This document shows positions 1 through 6,733 of a stretch of 64,000 nt of DNA, one piece after another (within the stretch, counting starts at the first letter, position 1; the number at the start of each line of letters is the position of its first letter). The notes beneath the pieces are model-generated. The model did not search any database. It saw nothing but the letters and a program-made list of their open reading frames with translations, and was not told where the DNA came from. Source of the stretch: Nostoc parmelioides FACHB-3921 (GTDB taxonomy: Bacteria > Cyanobacteriota > Cyanobacteriia > Cyanobacteriales > Nostocaceae); assembly GCF_014696625.1 (NCBI RefSeq), contig NZ_JACJQL010000030.1:21951-85950 (forward strand), given 5' to 3'. The position numbers were made by a program, and so were the translations under genes.

Positions 1-58
1 AGATGCAATGCTGCTCATATTTCACCTTCAATATATATATTTGCAGAAATTGGTAAAT

Positions 59-865
59 CTAAAACGGCACATCTTCATCCGGCGCTTGTGACCAGAACTG
101 CCTCAAAATCTCTTGTTTGGCTAACTGAAGTTCTCGTTTCTGTTCGGGCGACATTTCACCAACTAATTGCGCTACTTCAGCCCGTTGTTGTTCTTTCAAC
201 TGCTCAACGGTGACAGAGGGCAAGGCTAACGGCTCAGTTTGACCTTGGTGAGAAGGTCGGAAGTTGAGGCGACGGAACATAAACCGAAAGTGGCGTTTGT
301 CTTGCGGGGGCAACTGGTTCCATACTTCGGCATCCCAACCTGGGGGTACAAAATCAGATGATGGGGGCAGCAGTGTTTGTATTTGGGCTTGTAATTGGGC
401 GATCGCTTTGCCTTGCTCCTCGATGATTTGACTTTGTTGTTCCAGCCTTTGGAGTAATTGAGCAAGTAGTTCAGAATTTTGTGGAGCTAATTCTGCCTCA
501 CGGGTTTTCACAGCAAAGTAATTCTGCGCTGCTGCTATCTCAGACTTACGTGGGTCGCCATTCATCGCCACCAAATAACAACCATGTCGTGAGAGCTTAT
601 AATTTTCCAGCACTTCACGAAATGCCTGAGATGCCCCAATTTGCGCCATTTGGACGACATCGACCAGATGGTAGGATTCATCTAAACCTGAATTTTTGGC
701 ACTGATTTTTGCTCTTTCAACAGTGTCCTTAATTCGTTTCCAAGTTTTGTAACCCAGCAAGGCTAACAATTCGGTTGCCAACCAATACTCAGTACCGTCA
801 TCATCAATTTTTCTGATTTGGTCAAAAGGGCTATCTGTAGATTGGGCTGATGTGATTGCATTCAT
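59..865 (-). CDS. BRO-N/DinD-like protein, module copy 1
   Basis: 268 aa. Residues about 12-120 look like a BRO-N domain, a DNA-binding-type fold of phage, viral and plasmid proteins: EYWLATELLALLGY near the start, then YKLSRHGCYLVAMNGD and AAAQNYFAVKTREAEL. Residues about 130-165 are Gln-rich and predicted coiled coil. The C-terminal half (GWDAEVWNQLPPQDKRHF) matches the paralogue at 59244-60041. It is the last visible gene of a leftward set, downstream of the large coiled-coil gene, the same order as in module 3. Its job is unknown; a regulatory or DNA-binding role is inferred from the domain only. The middle of the BRO-N region differs strongly from copy 3, so the two copies are old or under diversifying change. 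Confidence 0.75.
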   Translation of the reverse strand: MNAITSAQSTDSPFDQIRKIDDDGTEYWLATELLALLGYKTWKRIKDTVERAKISAKNSGLDESYHLVDVVQMAQIGASQAFREVLENYKLSRHGCYLVAMNGDPRKSEIAAAQNYFAVKTREAELAPQNSELLAQLLQRLEQQSQIIEEQGKAIAQLQAQIQTLLPPSSDFVPPGWDAEVWNQLPPQDKRHFRFMFRRLNFRPSHQGQTEPLALPSVTVEQLKEQQRAEVAQLVGEMSPEQKRELQLAKQEILRQFWSQAPDEDVPF

Positions 866-970
866 AGTGACTCCAAATTTTGACGCATGGAAATATCACC
901 CAAAGCTCAGGCTGAGTCTTTGTTTTGTGGGCGTTCGGCAAACAATGTCTAAAAAATCACAATCTACGGC

Positions 971-1150
971 TTACAACAGCCGTAACTCGTCTTTGAAATA
1001 GCGGTCATTCTTCTTGGGTTTGTCTTGCCAATGCTGCCAAGCCACCCACACCTCATCCCCCATGTCTTCGATGACTTCACCTTTGGCGTTATACAAAGCG
1101 CAGTAAATGTCAGCGTGGGCAACAACTGAACCAATTCGCAATTCGCAATT
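971..1150 (-). pseudogene. Out-of-frame C-terminal SH3-like domain of the module 1 coiled-coil protein
   Basis: This frame encodes SVVAHADIYCALYNAKGE and VWVAWQHWQDKPKK through to DELRLL, the C-terminal 50 residues that are fused in frame in the paralogues at 25460-27097 and 60134-61720. Here it is separated from its gene by a frame change inside a heptanucleotide repeat at 1132-1150. It has no good ribosome binding site, so it is probably not made unless the repeat slips or the ribosome shifts frame. Confidence 0.8.
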
Positions 1151-2603
1151 CTTCAGCAGGGGCTTCTTCAGGAACCATTGGTTCCGCAATGAATGAGGAT
1201 TCGGCTTTCTCCAAAGCGGTGATTAACTCTGTCTCTGCGGTGGTCAATTCCGCCCAGCAATCCGCTTTGATAACCTCGTATTCCTGCGCCACACTCAAAT
1301 AGTCCCACCAACTACACCCAGGCTTAGACAGCACAGCCCGAATATCGCTCACCGCTTGAGGTATTAGTTGCAATTGTTCAGCACGATAGGCGATCGCTTG
1401 TGGTGTCGGCTCACTGCCTAAGATGATTGCTGCTGCTTGCAAGGCTTGGGTGTTATTCATAGCACTGGCGAGATTACCCAAAGCAATACCCATCAGTCGC
1501 AAGCACTCGGTGGCGTTTTCCTTGGGTGGTTCTTGGGCAAGCGATCGCAGGTCAATGGTTCGGTCGAGAGATCGCTTCACTTCTTTATTGAGTGCCTTAG
1601 CTGCCTGTTTGGTCAGAGTATTGCCCCATTCTTGGGTAGGGCGTTCCTGTACAGCATTCTCCAATTCCTGAATACGCTGCTTTAACTGCTGGTTCTCATA
1701 TTCCAACTGTCTCAAGGCTTCCATCTCGTCCAGCCGTTGCTGTAGCTGAATGTTCTGCTCTTTCTGTTGTTGGAATAATTGTTGTAATGAAGAGAGTTGT
1801 TCTTGTACTTGTTCTTCTGCTTTGGTTGTAGCTTCTGTGAGTAAGCCGATTCTTAACTCTTGCTCAAGTCGTTCTAATTCCTGTTGGTGCTGCTGTTTGA
1901 GTTGGGCGATTGCCTCAGAGTATTCTTTGGGGTAAGCCCGTTCTATGGAGTACGGAACGCTGGGGGCATCTAAATCGGCGTTATTGACCAGTTCCTTACT
2001 ACCGTCAGCAAAAGTTACAATCTGCTGCCAGTAGTTCGGGGAGTCTGCTTCGATTGTTCCCGATTCTCCATGTCTGTGGTGAGTTGGTGACGTAACCTTG
2101 ACTGTGGCAAATTCAGGAACCATTGGTTCTTGAATTTGAGGAACCACTGGTTCTTGAACTGGTTCTTTTTGCCGTGGTAGACGAGGAACCACTTTTTGGG
2201 CAGCAGCCGCAAAGTCTGATTCGCTGGGTGAGGGATTCTCTTGAAGTGCGATCGCTACGGCTTCCCTTAACTTCTCTGGTTCCTTAACCAGTCGGAGCAA
2301 AGGACGAGCTTGGCGCTCATTCTTGATGTGTTCGCCTAATTCACCAACTGTATCGATGACTTTTTTGGCTCCCAGCAGTTGGGTGATTCGTCGGTATCCA
2401 CCCCATGCCAATAACTCACTTTGGCAGTATTGCTCAAAGGTTTTGTACCCTGCTTTGAGGTACATCTGTTTATCTCGCATTTGCAAAATCTCGTCAACAG
2501 CTTGCCACTCAAAGCGGTCTATGGTGGTGAAGCTTTCTTTAATGCTGTCGTTGAGAAGGCTGTAGTCAGGGGTTGATGTTTCCTCACGGTCTAGTGTCAG
2601 CAT
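1110..2603 (-). CDS. Large coiled-coil DNA-binding-like plasmid protein, module copy 1 (C-terminus frameshifted)
   Basis: 497 aa. The N-terminal about 100 residues resemble a family found in phages and plasmids with a pattern like 'LY...YKTFEQYC..E..WG.YRR...LL.A..V...V...NERQARPL.RL', probably a helix-turn-helix fold. A Pro-rich linker and a small beta domain (ESGTIEADSPNYWQQIVTF) follow, then a long Gln/Glu-rich coiled coil (about residues 220-320) and a helical domain (ECLRLMGIALGNLASAMNN). The final 14 residues read ELRIANWFSCCPR instead of the SVVAHADIY domain of the paralogues, because one extra GAATTGC unit shifts the frame. The ATG at 2601-2603 matches the start of both paralogues (MLTL). 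Function unknown; plasmid maintenance or partition is an inference from architecture and neighbours. Confidence 0.75.
   Translation of the reverse strand: MLTLDREETSTPDYSLLNDSIKESFTTIDRFEWQAVDEILQMRDKQMYLKAGYKTFEQYCQSELLAWGGYRRITQLLGAKKVIDTVGELGEHIKNERQARPLLRLVKEPEKLREAVAIALQENPSPSESDFAAAAQKVVPRLPRQKEPVQEPVVPQIQEPMVPEFATVKVTSPTHHRHGESGTIEADSPNYWQQIVTFADGSKELVNNADLDAPSVPYSIERAYPKEYSEAIAQLKQQHQQELERLEQELRIGLLTEATTKAEEQVQEQLSSLQQLFQQQKEQNIQLQQRLDEMEALRQLEYENQQLKQRIQELENAVQERPTQEWGNTLTKQAAKALNKEVKRSLDRTIDLRSLAQEPPKENATECLRLMGIALGNLASAMNNTQALQAAAIILGSEPTPQAIAYRAEQLQLIPQAVSDIRAVLSKPGCSWWDYLSVAQEYEVIKADCWAELTTAETELITALEKAESSFIAEPMVPEEAPAEELRIANWFSCCPR
1132..1150. repeat. Heptanucleotide tandem repeat (GAATTGC) inside coding sequence
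   Basis: On the coding strand the heptamer GAATTGC occurs twice and is followed by GAATTG. Removing exactly one 7-base unit restores the reading frame to EELRIGSVVAHADIY, matching the fused paralogues. Similar AATTGCG-type repeats occur at about 20111-20160. Heptamer repeats of this kind are typical of heterocyst-forming cyanobacteria. Confidence 0.85.
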
Positions 2604-2820
2604 ATTTTTCTCCTCTTGTAATACGTAAAAGAGGTGGTGAAAAATACTTGCATTTGGCTAATAGCTTTTTCTCGCCTTAGCTTTGCCTCAACACAACAAC
2701 TAATAATGCTTTTACCTAACAGAGGTATATAAGTTTCAATAGCTGAACTTAACTCTGTGCAGAGTGCAAGAAAATTTGGTATTGTTTGGTTGGTCATAAA
2801 CTGTGTGGTTTGTGAAACTT

Positions 2821-2858
2821 ACCCAAGAGCGGTGTTTTCGAGGCAGGCGCTCTTGGGT
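2821..2858. ncRNA. Hairpin 1: 11-bp perfect stem
   Basis: ACCCAAGAGCG (2821-2831) pairs perfectly with CGCTCTTGGGT (2848-2858) across a 16-base loop. A TTTAAATTTT tract follows on the + strand, so it could end a rightward transcript. No function is known. Confidence 0.5.
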
Positions 2859-2890
2859 TTAAATTTTCTGGATGATTTCAAACAACAAAG

Positions 2891-2940
2891 GGCATATTGT
2901 CGAAGGCGAAGAAAACATCTTGAACCAGTGACAATATGCC
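2891..2940. ncRNA. Hairpin 2: 11-bp perfect stem
   Basis: GGCATATTGTC (2891-2901) pairs perfectly with GACAATATGCC (2930-2940). The stem extends by AA/TT beyond one bulged G. The loop is 28 bases. It lies 32 bases after hairpin 1, so the two may form one structured RNA or a DNA site. Confidence 0.5.
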
Positions 2941-2976
2941 TTGCTTTAATTGCTGTCACCCTTGGCACACATAGAA

Positions 2977-3027
2977 TACTCCCAAATAAGAGTAAATTAC
3001 TTTCACCGGGAGTACCTTGTTATCCCA
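2977..3027. promoter_or_regulatory. Operator-like repeats, distal side of the RHH gene
   Basis: TACTCCCAAATAAGAGTAA at 2977-2995 and the inverse of TGGGATAACAAGGTACTCCC at 3008-3027. Close relatives of both occur on the other side of the RHH gene at 3430-3491. RHH regulators bind short repeated operators next to their own genes, so these are candidate binding sites. Confidence 0.5.
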
Positions 3028-3076
3028 AATAGTAACACAGTATGATCACAACAGACACAATACATAAAAAGCAGTA

Positions 3077-3103
3077 AACCCGCCTAATGATTGGCGGGTT
3101 TTT
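3077..3103 (+). terminator. Rho-independent terminator
   Basis: AACCCGCC (3077-3084), loop TAATGATT, GGCGGGTT (3093-3100) and a T run to 3103. The stem is perfect and GC-rich. Its T tract favours rightward transcripts, although no gene ends just upstream on that strand. It may also stop leftward transcription from the RHH gene. Confidence 0.8.
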
Positions 3104-3136
3104 CCTTGAGCATCTCTTTTAATTTTTCCAATAACT

Positions 3137-3166
3137 GCCTGAGAGAATCATTCTCTTCTCTCAGGC
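3137..3166. promoter_or_regulatory. Hairpin over the RHH stop codon
   Basis: GCCTGAGAGA (3137-3146) pairs with TCTCTCAGGC (3157-3166) across a 10-base loop. It covers the RHH stop codon. There is no strong T run, so mRNA stabilisation or attenuation is as likely as termination. Confidence 0.5.
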
Positions 3167-3373
3167 GGCAGTTTCCCCCAGCACTAATTCTTCCAATTTC
3201 GCTACTCTCTGTCTTAGCTCCAAAATATCGCTAGATTCAACCTTATTACCAAGGTACTGGTCAATTAACTCAATCAGGACATCAGTAGCATTCTTCCCCT
3301 CTTGCTTGACCTTTTCATAAAAAGCATCTTTCTTTTCAGGTGTAATCCTGATATTTATTCTTGTTTCACTCAT
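3161..3373 (-). CDS. Ribbon-helix-helix (CopG/Arc-like) regulator
   Basis: 70 aa from the ATG at 3373, chosen because GAGGA lies just upstream and the conserved domain begins there (MSETRINIRITPEKKDAF). The beta strand TRINIRIT and helices EKKDAFYEKVKQEG and NATDVLIELIDQYLG fit the RHH fold. The tail ILELRQRVAKLEELVL is a short coiled coil. An upstream in-frame start would only add 14 residues. Repeats on both sides look like its operators, suggesting autoregulation and control of the cassette promoter at 3466-3494. The other two modules carry XRE-type regulators in this position. Confidence 0.8.
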   Translation of the reverse strand: MSETRINIRITPEKKDAFYEKVKQEGKNATDVLIELIDQYLGNKVESSDILELRQRVAKLEELVLGETAA

Positions 3374-3429
3374 AGTGATTCCTCGTTTATTGTTCAACGC
3401 TATCAGCGAAAGCATTGTAATAACAAGTG

Positions 3430-3494
3430 TACTCCCAAGTAGAGTAATTTAGTCATCCCAGTGGGTTGACATATGGGATAACAGGATGTACACT
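3430..3494 (+). promoter_or_regulatory. Cassette promoter of module 1 with operator repeats
   Basis: TTGACA at 3466-3471, a 17-base spacer and TACACT at 3489-3494 fit a vegetative sigma promoter reading rightward into the 3772 gene. TACTCCCAAGTAGAGTAA at 3430-3447 and GGGATAACAGGATGTAC at 3475-3491 repeat the sequences at 2977-3027, and the second lies inside the spacer. This is the expected geometry for repression by the RHH protein. Confidence 0.6.
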
Positions 3495-3771
3495 ATATAT
3501 TATGAGGTAATTTTAAACCGCCTGAAGCTTAAAAACTAAAACCTATCGAGACAGCACAAAAAACAAAAGTAACTCATAGTTAGCTTCTGTAACTACCTTT
3601 GTCTTGATAACTCTGAGATCCCTTACCTCTAAATATCAATAACGGCTACGCCAAATCTCAATGAATGCGTTGTGGCTTCCCCACAACAAAACCATTCCTA
3701 AAACCAAAGACGACCGCCTGACCTGAGAAATCTGCGATCGCCTTTTACCCTATTACATAAGGAATTTTATT
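3495..3771 (+). promoter_or_regulatory. Long 5' leader of the module 1 cassette with two stems
   Basis: About 275 bases between promoter and start codon, without a gene. GTTGTGG (3669-3675) pairs with CCACAAC (3681-3687), and AAGACGA (3707-3713) faces TCGCCTT (3738-3744) with one A.C mismatch. Both elements sit at equivalent positions in the leaders of copies 2 and 3. The second ends about 15 bases before the ribosome binding site, so translational control is plausible. Confidence 0.5.
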
Positions 3772-4398
3772 ATGACTTACATTGCACATACACAGCAACC
3801 CACCAGCAAACAAACCCTAGTCCAAGCTGTAGCGCCGGAACTGTTGACATCACGCGAAATTGACTTCTACGAGCATGAATTGTACATAGGTGAAAGACTG
3901 GTTGCTCGGATTGTTTACGATGACGCAGATTTTGTCACCCAACGCTGGGTCGTGATGGTGAACAATGCCGAAGTATTCCGCCGCAGTTGGTGGCAGAAGT
4001 GCTTTGATGATACCCAATGGCATTACTCACGGGGAAAACTCCCAGTACAAGAACCAGAAACCCCAACCTCTACAACGGATAACGAAATCATGGTGCAGAT
4101 TTTCGATGCGTGTGAACAGTGCGGGTTGGAACTTCTCGATGATGGGATTTATACCCGTGATGGCGAGAAATTAGGACAAGTCGGTTGGACAAAGGGCAAT
4201 TGGTGGGTCATCCAGGCTTCTTCAGTTGGGCAGCAAAAGGCTACGTGTGAGTCGGCGATCGCTGGGGTACGCTCACTGTTGCAAGCTGAGGTTGTCGGCT
4301 GGGACGAACTTTTGGATAAGGCTTTTGACGAGCTAACGGCTGACGAGTGGTTGCTGATGATGGAATCTGAGCCTGTCAGCGAATTGGTTGCGGCTTAG
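3772..4398 (+). CDS. Cyanobacterial plasmid two-domain protein, module copy 1
   Basis: 208 aa, not assigned to a named family. Two related halves are visible. Residues about 25-90 (EIDFYEHELYIGERLVARIV, RWVVMVNNAEVFRRSWW) and about 105-165 (DDGIYTRDGEKLGQVGW, NWWVIQASS) both read as 'D..IY..g..Lg.v.....WWV'. The C-terminus ends ESEPVSELVAA in all three copies (27964 and 62756). This copy has the shortest N-terminus and lacks the SAP-like segment of copy 2. AAGGA precedes the ATG. First gene of the rightward cassette. Confidence 0.7.
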   Translation: MTYIAHTQQPTSKQTLVQAVAPELLTSREIDFYEHELYIGERLVARIVYDDADFVTQRWVVMVNNAEVFRRSWWQKCFDDTQWHYSRGKLPVQEPETPTSTTDNEIMVQIFDACEQCGLELLDDGIYTRDGEKLGQVGWTKGNWWVIQASSVGQQKATCESAIAGVRSLLQAEVVGWDELLDKAFDELTADEWLLMMESEPVSELVAA

Positions 4399-4406
4399 GG
4401 AAAAAG

Positions 4407-4434
4407 AGTGGGCAGTAATGCAGTATTGCCCACT
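4407..4434 (+). promoter_or_regulatory. Intercistronic hairpin, module 1
   Basis: AGTGGGCA (4407-4414) pairs with TGCCCACT (4427-4434). The same hairpin with a shorter loop follows the stop codon of the paralogue in copies 2 (28763-28788) and 3 (63424-63447). No T run follows. Confidence 0.6.
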
Positions 4435-4539
4435 TAATTAAATGAAGCTGAACCGGATTCAATATAACCCTTCGTTTTGGAATCGTCTTTAGCCAATTTC
4501 TCTCAAAAATTTACTAATCGCTTCACCCATCAATTCATC

Positions 4540-4863
4540 ATGCAACCCACCATATCCATCCCAAAACATTGGGACTATCCGCGCTTTGTCTTTGGTCAAC
4601 GCACCCAGCAAGGAGTCATTCTTGGACTCGAATATTATCCTGCTGATACTCAATTAGCTTACGAGTACGGTCATGGCTGGCGGTATTCTCTGATGCCTCA
4701 CAAAAAATCTAATGAAGCATTCCACTACCAAGAATCGCAACTTAAGACGCTTTCAACTCAAGAATTACTTGCACAGATTACAGCAGAACTCGAACAACAC
4801 CAATTGCAGATCATGATTCTGCAACAGCAATTACTGATGATTACAGGGGGGAACAATGGCTAG
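4540..4863 (+). CDS. Small cyanobacterial plasmid protein, module copy 1
   Basis: 107 aa from the ATG at 4540 (MQPTISIPKHW). A TTG at 4477 would add 21 residues that are also conserved in the other copies, and neither start has a clear ribosome binding site, so the start is uncertain. The body contains RFVFGQRTQQGVILGLEYYP and a Gln-rich C-terminal helix (QHQLQIMILQQQLLMI). Not recognised. It overlaps the next gene by 8 bases, implying translational coupling. Confidence 0.65.
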   Translation: MQPTISIPKHWDYPRFVFGQRTQQGVILGLEYYPADTQLAYEYGHGWRYSLMPHKKSNEAFHYQESQLKTLSTQELLAQITAELEQHQLQIMILQQQLLMITGGNNG

Positions 4864-5053
4864 ACCAAAGAAGAAAGGTAATGATTTGACTGCTACGAAT
4901 TTGTTGTATTCACTTCGCTGTCGTGGTGGTTCTGCACCCTTGCATACAATCTATTTCTCTAACGTTGCCATCCAATCGTTATTAGAGCAAAAGCTAGCGA
5001 AAGTTAAAAATACTGGCTGTGGTTTTGTGTTGGAACTTATCGAAGAAAAATAA
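4856..5053 (+). CDS. Conserved 65-aa basic protein, module copy 1
   Basis: 65 aa. Basic start (MARPKKKGNDLTATNLLYSL) and a predicted small winged-helix-like pattern (LYSLRCRGGSAPLHTIYFSN, IQSLLEQKLAKVKNTGCG). GGGGGG precedes the ATG, and AGGAGG does so in copies 2 and 3. The arrangement of helices with a C-terminal hairpin (KVKNTGCGFVLELI) suggests DNA binding, but this is an inference. Copies at 29207 and 63870. Confidence 0.75.
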   Translation: MARPKKKGNDLTATNLLYSLRCRGGSAPLHTIYFSNVAIQSLLEQKLAKVKNTGCGFVLELIEEK

Positions 5054-5075
5054 TCAACGCAGAAAGGAAGTTTTC

Positions 5076-5270
5076 ATGGAAGTTAATTTACTCGATTTAG
5101 TTGGTGTGACTCAATATCTACTATCCCAAATAGCCAAACATCCAGACTTCTTAAAGCTCGAATATTACCCAGACTTAACCATTGGTGATGCTCAAACTGC
5201 ACTGTCTTATATCAGAGATGAGCTAGAGAACGAGCAACAGTTATCTGCTGCATCAAAGGAAACGAATTAG
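5076..5270 (+). CDS. Small conserved acidic protein, module copy 1
   Basis: 64 aa from ATG 5076, preceded by GGAAG. Similar to the 29498-29701 product: LLDLVGVTQYLLSQIAKHPD, then LEYYPDLTIGDAQTALSYI. Mostly helical with no recognised family. It is followed directly by the conserved hairpin at 5281-5311. Confidence 0.65.
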   Translation: MEVNLLDLVGVTQYLLSQIAKHPDFLKLEYYPDLTIGDAQTALSYIRDELENEQQLSAASKETN

Positions 5271-5280
5271 GAAAAAGTGA

Positions 5281-5311
5281 ATGCCTGAACGAGTGCTATT
5301 TCTTCAGGCAT
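5281..5311 (+). promoter_or_regulatory. Intercistronic hairpin with compensatory change
   Basis: ATGCCTGAA (5281-5289) pairs with TTCAGGCAT (5303-5311). The equivalent hairpin in module 2 (29710-29740) reads ATCGCCTGAA/TTCAGGCGAT. The T-A pair here is a C-G pair there, so both arms changed together. It lies between two co-directional genes and may attenuate, terminate or protect mRNA. Confidence 0.7.
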
Positions 5312-5385
5312 TAGCTAGGTCTGTAAGTAGCATCTTCCGACAGGATTTGTATTATTGCACACTCCAAAAAATTTTGAGGTTAAGA

Positions 5386-6192
5386 ATGAATAACGAAATT
5401 AAGTTAGGGCTTTGTAATCCTCCCGAACCCCTTTATCTATACGTCAAAAATGGGGAATTAAGCGGTGAATCGTACTTGTGGTATCACTACAACATAGAAC
5501 AAGATAAAACCATTCCTGTACATCAAAAGGGTTTAACTGGCTATTTATCAGAACTGCGAGTAACAGCAAAAGAGTTCAAGGGCAAGGACAATATGAAGTT
5601 AGATATTGTCATTGCTGCTGATGAAGTTTACATCATCCGCACGGGCATAGAAACCAACTTTGCGAAGACATTTTTACTCGCAGCATCTCAAGTTTACGAC
5701 TTTTCTAAACCTTTGATTATTGCTGCTACTGCTGGAGACGAGAACGTTGTGTTCTGTCGAGTATATGATGCAGCAACAAAAGTGAGAATACGCCGTGAAT
5801 GGAATCCTAATGCTGACTGGGCAAGTCTTATTTCCGATATCCAATCTCGCTTGAGTGGGACATCTTCTATGGTACTAGAACAGCCCCCGCATCCCCAGGA
5901 TATACGTGTGAAATATATTCGCACTTTGTTAGATTATCCACTTGATTTAGTCAAGGAGTATTTGCAGTTTCAAGATGTAACTAGCCCCAGTCAATTACCT
6001 GTTACTAAGGTGGATGCTCTCGTCAAAAATATGTGTCTTGCCTGGGCTGCTAATTATGTGGAGAATCCTCATGAAGCTAAAAGTTTATATCAACAGAAGG
6101 TGGTTGATTTGGTTGCTAATGGGGATGATGAATTGACAGCGATTAACCAATGGATGCAGCAGGTGCAAGGGGCTAACGCTGGGATGGCTTAG
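5386..6192 (+). CDS. Unrecognised cassette protein, module 1 only intact copy
   Basis: 268 aa from ATG 5386, chosen because GAGG lies 6 bases upstream and the same ATG and upstream bases are conserved at the truncated copy (29837). An upstream in-frame start at 5281 would translate through the hairpin. N-terminal half is beta-rich (LYLYVKNGELSG, TGYLSELRVTAKEFKGKD, LDIVIAADEVYIIRTG), and the C-terminal half helical (YIRTLLDYPLDLVKEYL). The N-terminal pattern recalls phage single-stranded-DNA-binding-type proteins, but I cannot support that firmly. Confidence 0.65.
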   Translation: MNNEIKLGLCNPPEPLYLYVKNGELSGESYLWYHYNIEQDKTIPVHQKGLTGYLSELRVTAKEFKGKDNMKLDIVIAADEVYIIRTGIETNFAKTFLLAASQVYDFSKPLIIAATAGDENVVFCRVYDAATKVRIRREWNPNADWASLISDIQSRLSGTSSMVLEQPPHPQDIRVKYIRTLLDYPLDLVKEYLQFQDVTSPSQLPVTKVDALVKNMCLAWAANYVENPHEAKSLYQQKVVDLVANGDDELTAINQWMQQVQGANAGMA

Positions 6193-6200
6193 TGACATTT

Positions 6201-6236
6201 ATAGGAGTCATGAATCAGAGTGTTTATGGCTCCTAT
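6201..6236 (+). promoter_or_regulatory. Intercistronic hairpin after the 268-aa gene
   Basis: ATAGGAGTCAT (6201-6211) pairs with ATGGCTCCTAT (6226-6236) with one mismatch. It is the third hairpin in this cassette placed between consecutive genes. Its presence supports a downstream start at 6267 rather than the GTG at 6192. Confidence 0.5.
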
Positions 6237-6266
6237 TCCTACTTATTAAGTACACACGATTTAACC

Positions 6267-6482
6267 ATGAAAGTCATCGTTACTGTCGTCGAGAAAATTA
6301 CAAGTGAAGCTCACATTGATATCCCAGACGAGTTGACCCAAGAAGGAATCAAGCAAGAAATAGTTGACAGATACAACTCTGGCCAAATGCAAACTGATTT
6401 CAATATTGCTCAAGTCGATTTTATATCCATCAGCGCACAGATTTTAATAACTGAATCCAAAGAATCTGAGGCAACTGTATGA
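6267..6482 (+). CDS. Small hypothetical protein
   Basis: 71 aa from ATG 6267 (MKVIVTVVEKITSEAHIDI). The alternative GTG at 6192 would add 25 residues through a hairpin. Predicted beta-alpha-beta (MKVIVTVVEKI, DELTQEGIKQEIVDRY, QVDFISISAQILI). Not recognised. Its end overlaps the next start by 4 bases (ATGA), so translation is coupled. Confidence 0.6.
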   Translation: MKVIVTVVEKITSEAHIDIPDELTQEGIKQEIVDRYNSGQMQTDFNIAQVDFISISAQILITESKESEATV

Positions 6483-6733
6483 CTAAAAATTTCACTCACT
6501 CAGAAAAATACAACTGTCATCAAATCGCCAGTGTTCTCTCGCTGAATTTGTCTACTGTCCGTCTTTGGATTAACCGAGGCTGGCTTAAGGCAAACAAGCG
6601 TAGTCCAAAGTATTACGAAGTCGGGATTAGCCATCTCAAACAGTTTTTAGATAACCCTCCGCAACAAATTAAAAAACGCATTGCCAGTCTGGATACCCAA
6701 GCTATTAATCATCTTTTAAAGGGGAAAGTGTAA
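6479..6733 (+). CDS. MerR/excisionase-like helix-turn-helix protein
   Basis: 84 aa. The stretch CHQIASVLSLNLSTVRLWI then RGWLKANKRSPKYYEV is a classic winged-helix HTH of the excisionase/MerR type, followed by a helix and FLDNPPQQIKKRIASL. The C-terminal half of the 7288-7677 product has the same layout (CSEIAKNLCLHPTTITKWV, RQGWLKAKKRS), so the two are paralogues. Overlaps both neighbours by a few bases in the operon. Target DNA unknown. Confidence 0.75.
   Translation: MTKNFTHSEKYNCHQIASVLSLNLSTVRLWINRGWLKANKRSPKYYEVGISHLKQFLDNPPQQIKKRIASLDTQAINHLLKGKV

Larger units (their letters stand above)
2604..3160. other. Structured intergenic region between the coiled-coil gene and the RHH regulator
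   Basis: 557 bases without a convincing gene. A leftward 66-codon frame (2597-2797) and a rightward 91-codon frame (2757-3032) exist but lack family features, and the second runs across hairpins. The stretch holds two perfect 11-bp stem hairpins, operator-like repeats, a strong rightward terminator and a hairpin over the regulator stop codon, listed separately. A rightward small RNA ending at the 3077-3103 terminator is possible. Confidence 0.5.

Noticed and set aside
59..865. BRO-N genes as evidence of a virus
   Set aside because: BRO-N domains are also common on bacterial plasmids, and no virion genes accompany them.
971..1189. Independent 72-aa gene
   Set aside because: Its first residues come from the neighbouring gene in the wrong frame and the rest is the displaced C-terminal domain of the coiled-coil protein.
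2757..3032. 91-codon rightward frame in the module 1 intergenic region
   Set aside because: It runs through two hairpins and the operator repeats, lacks a ribosome binding site and has no homologue in modules 2 or 3.
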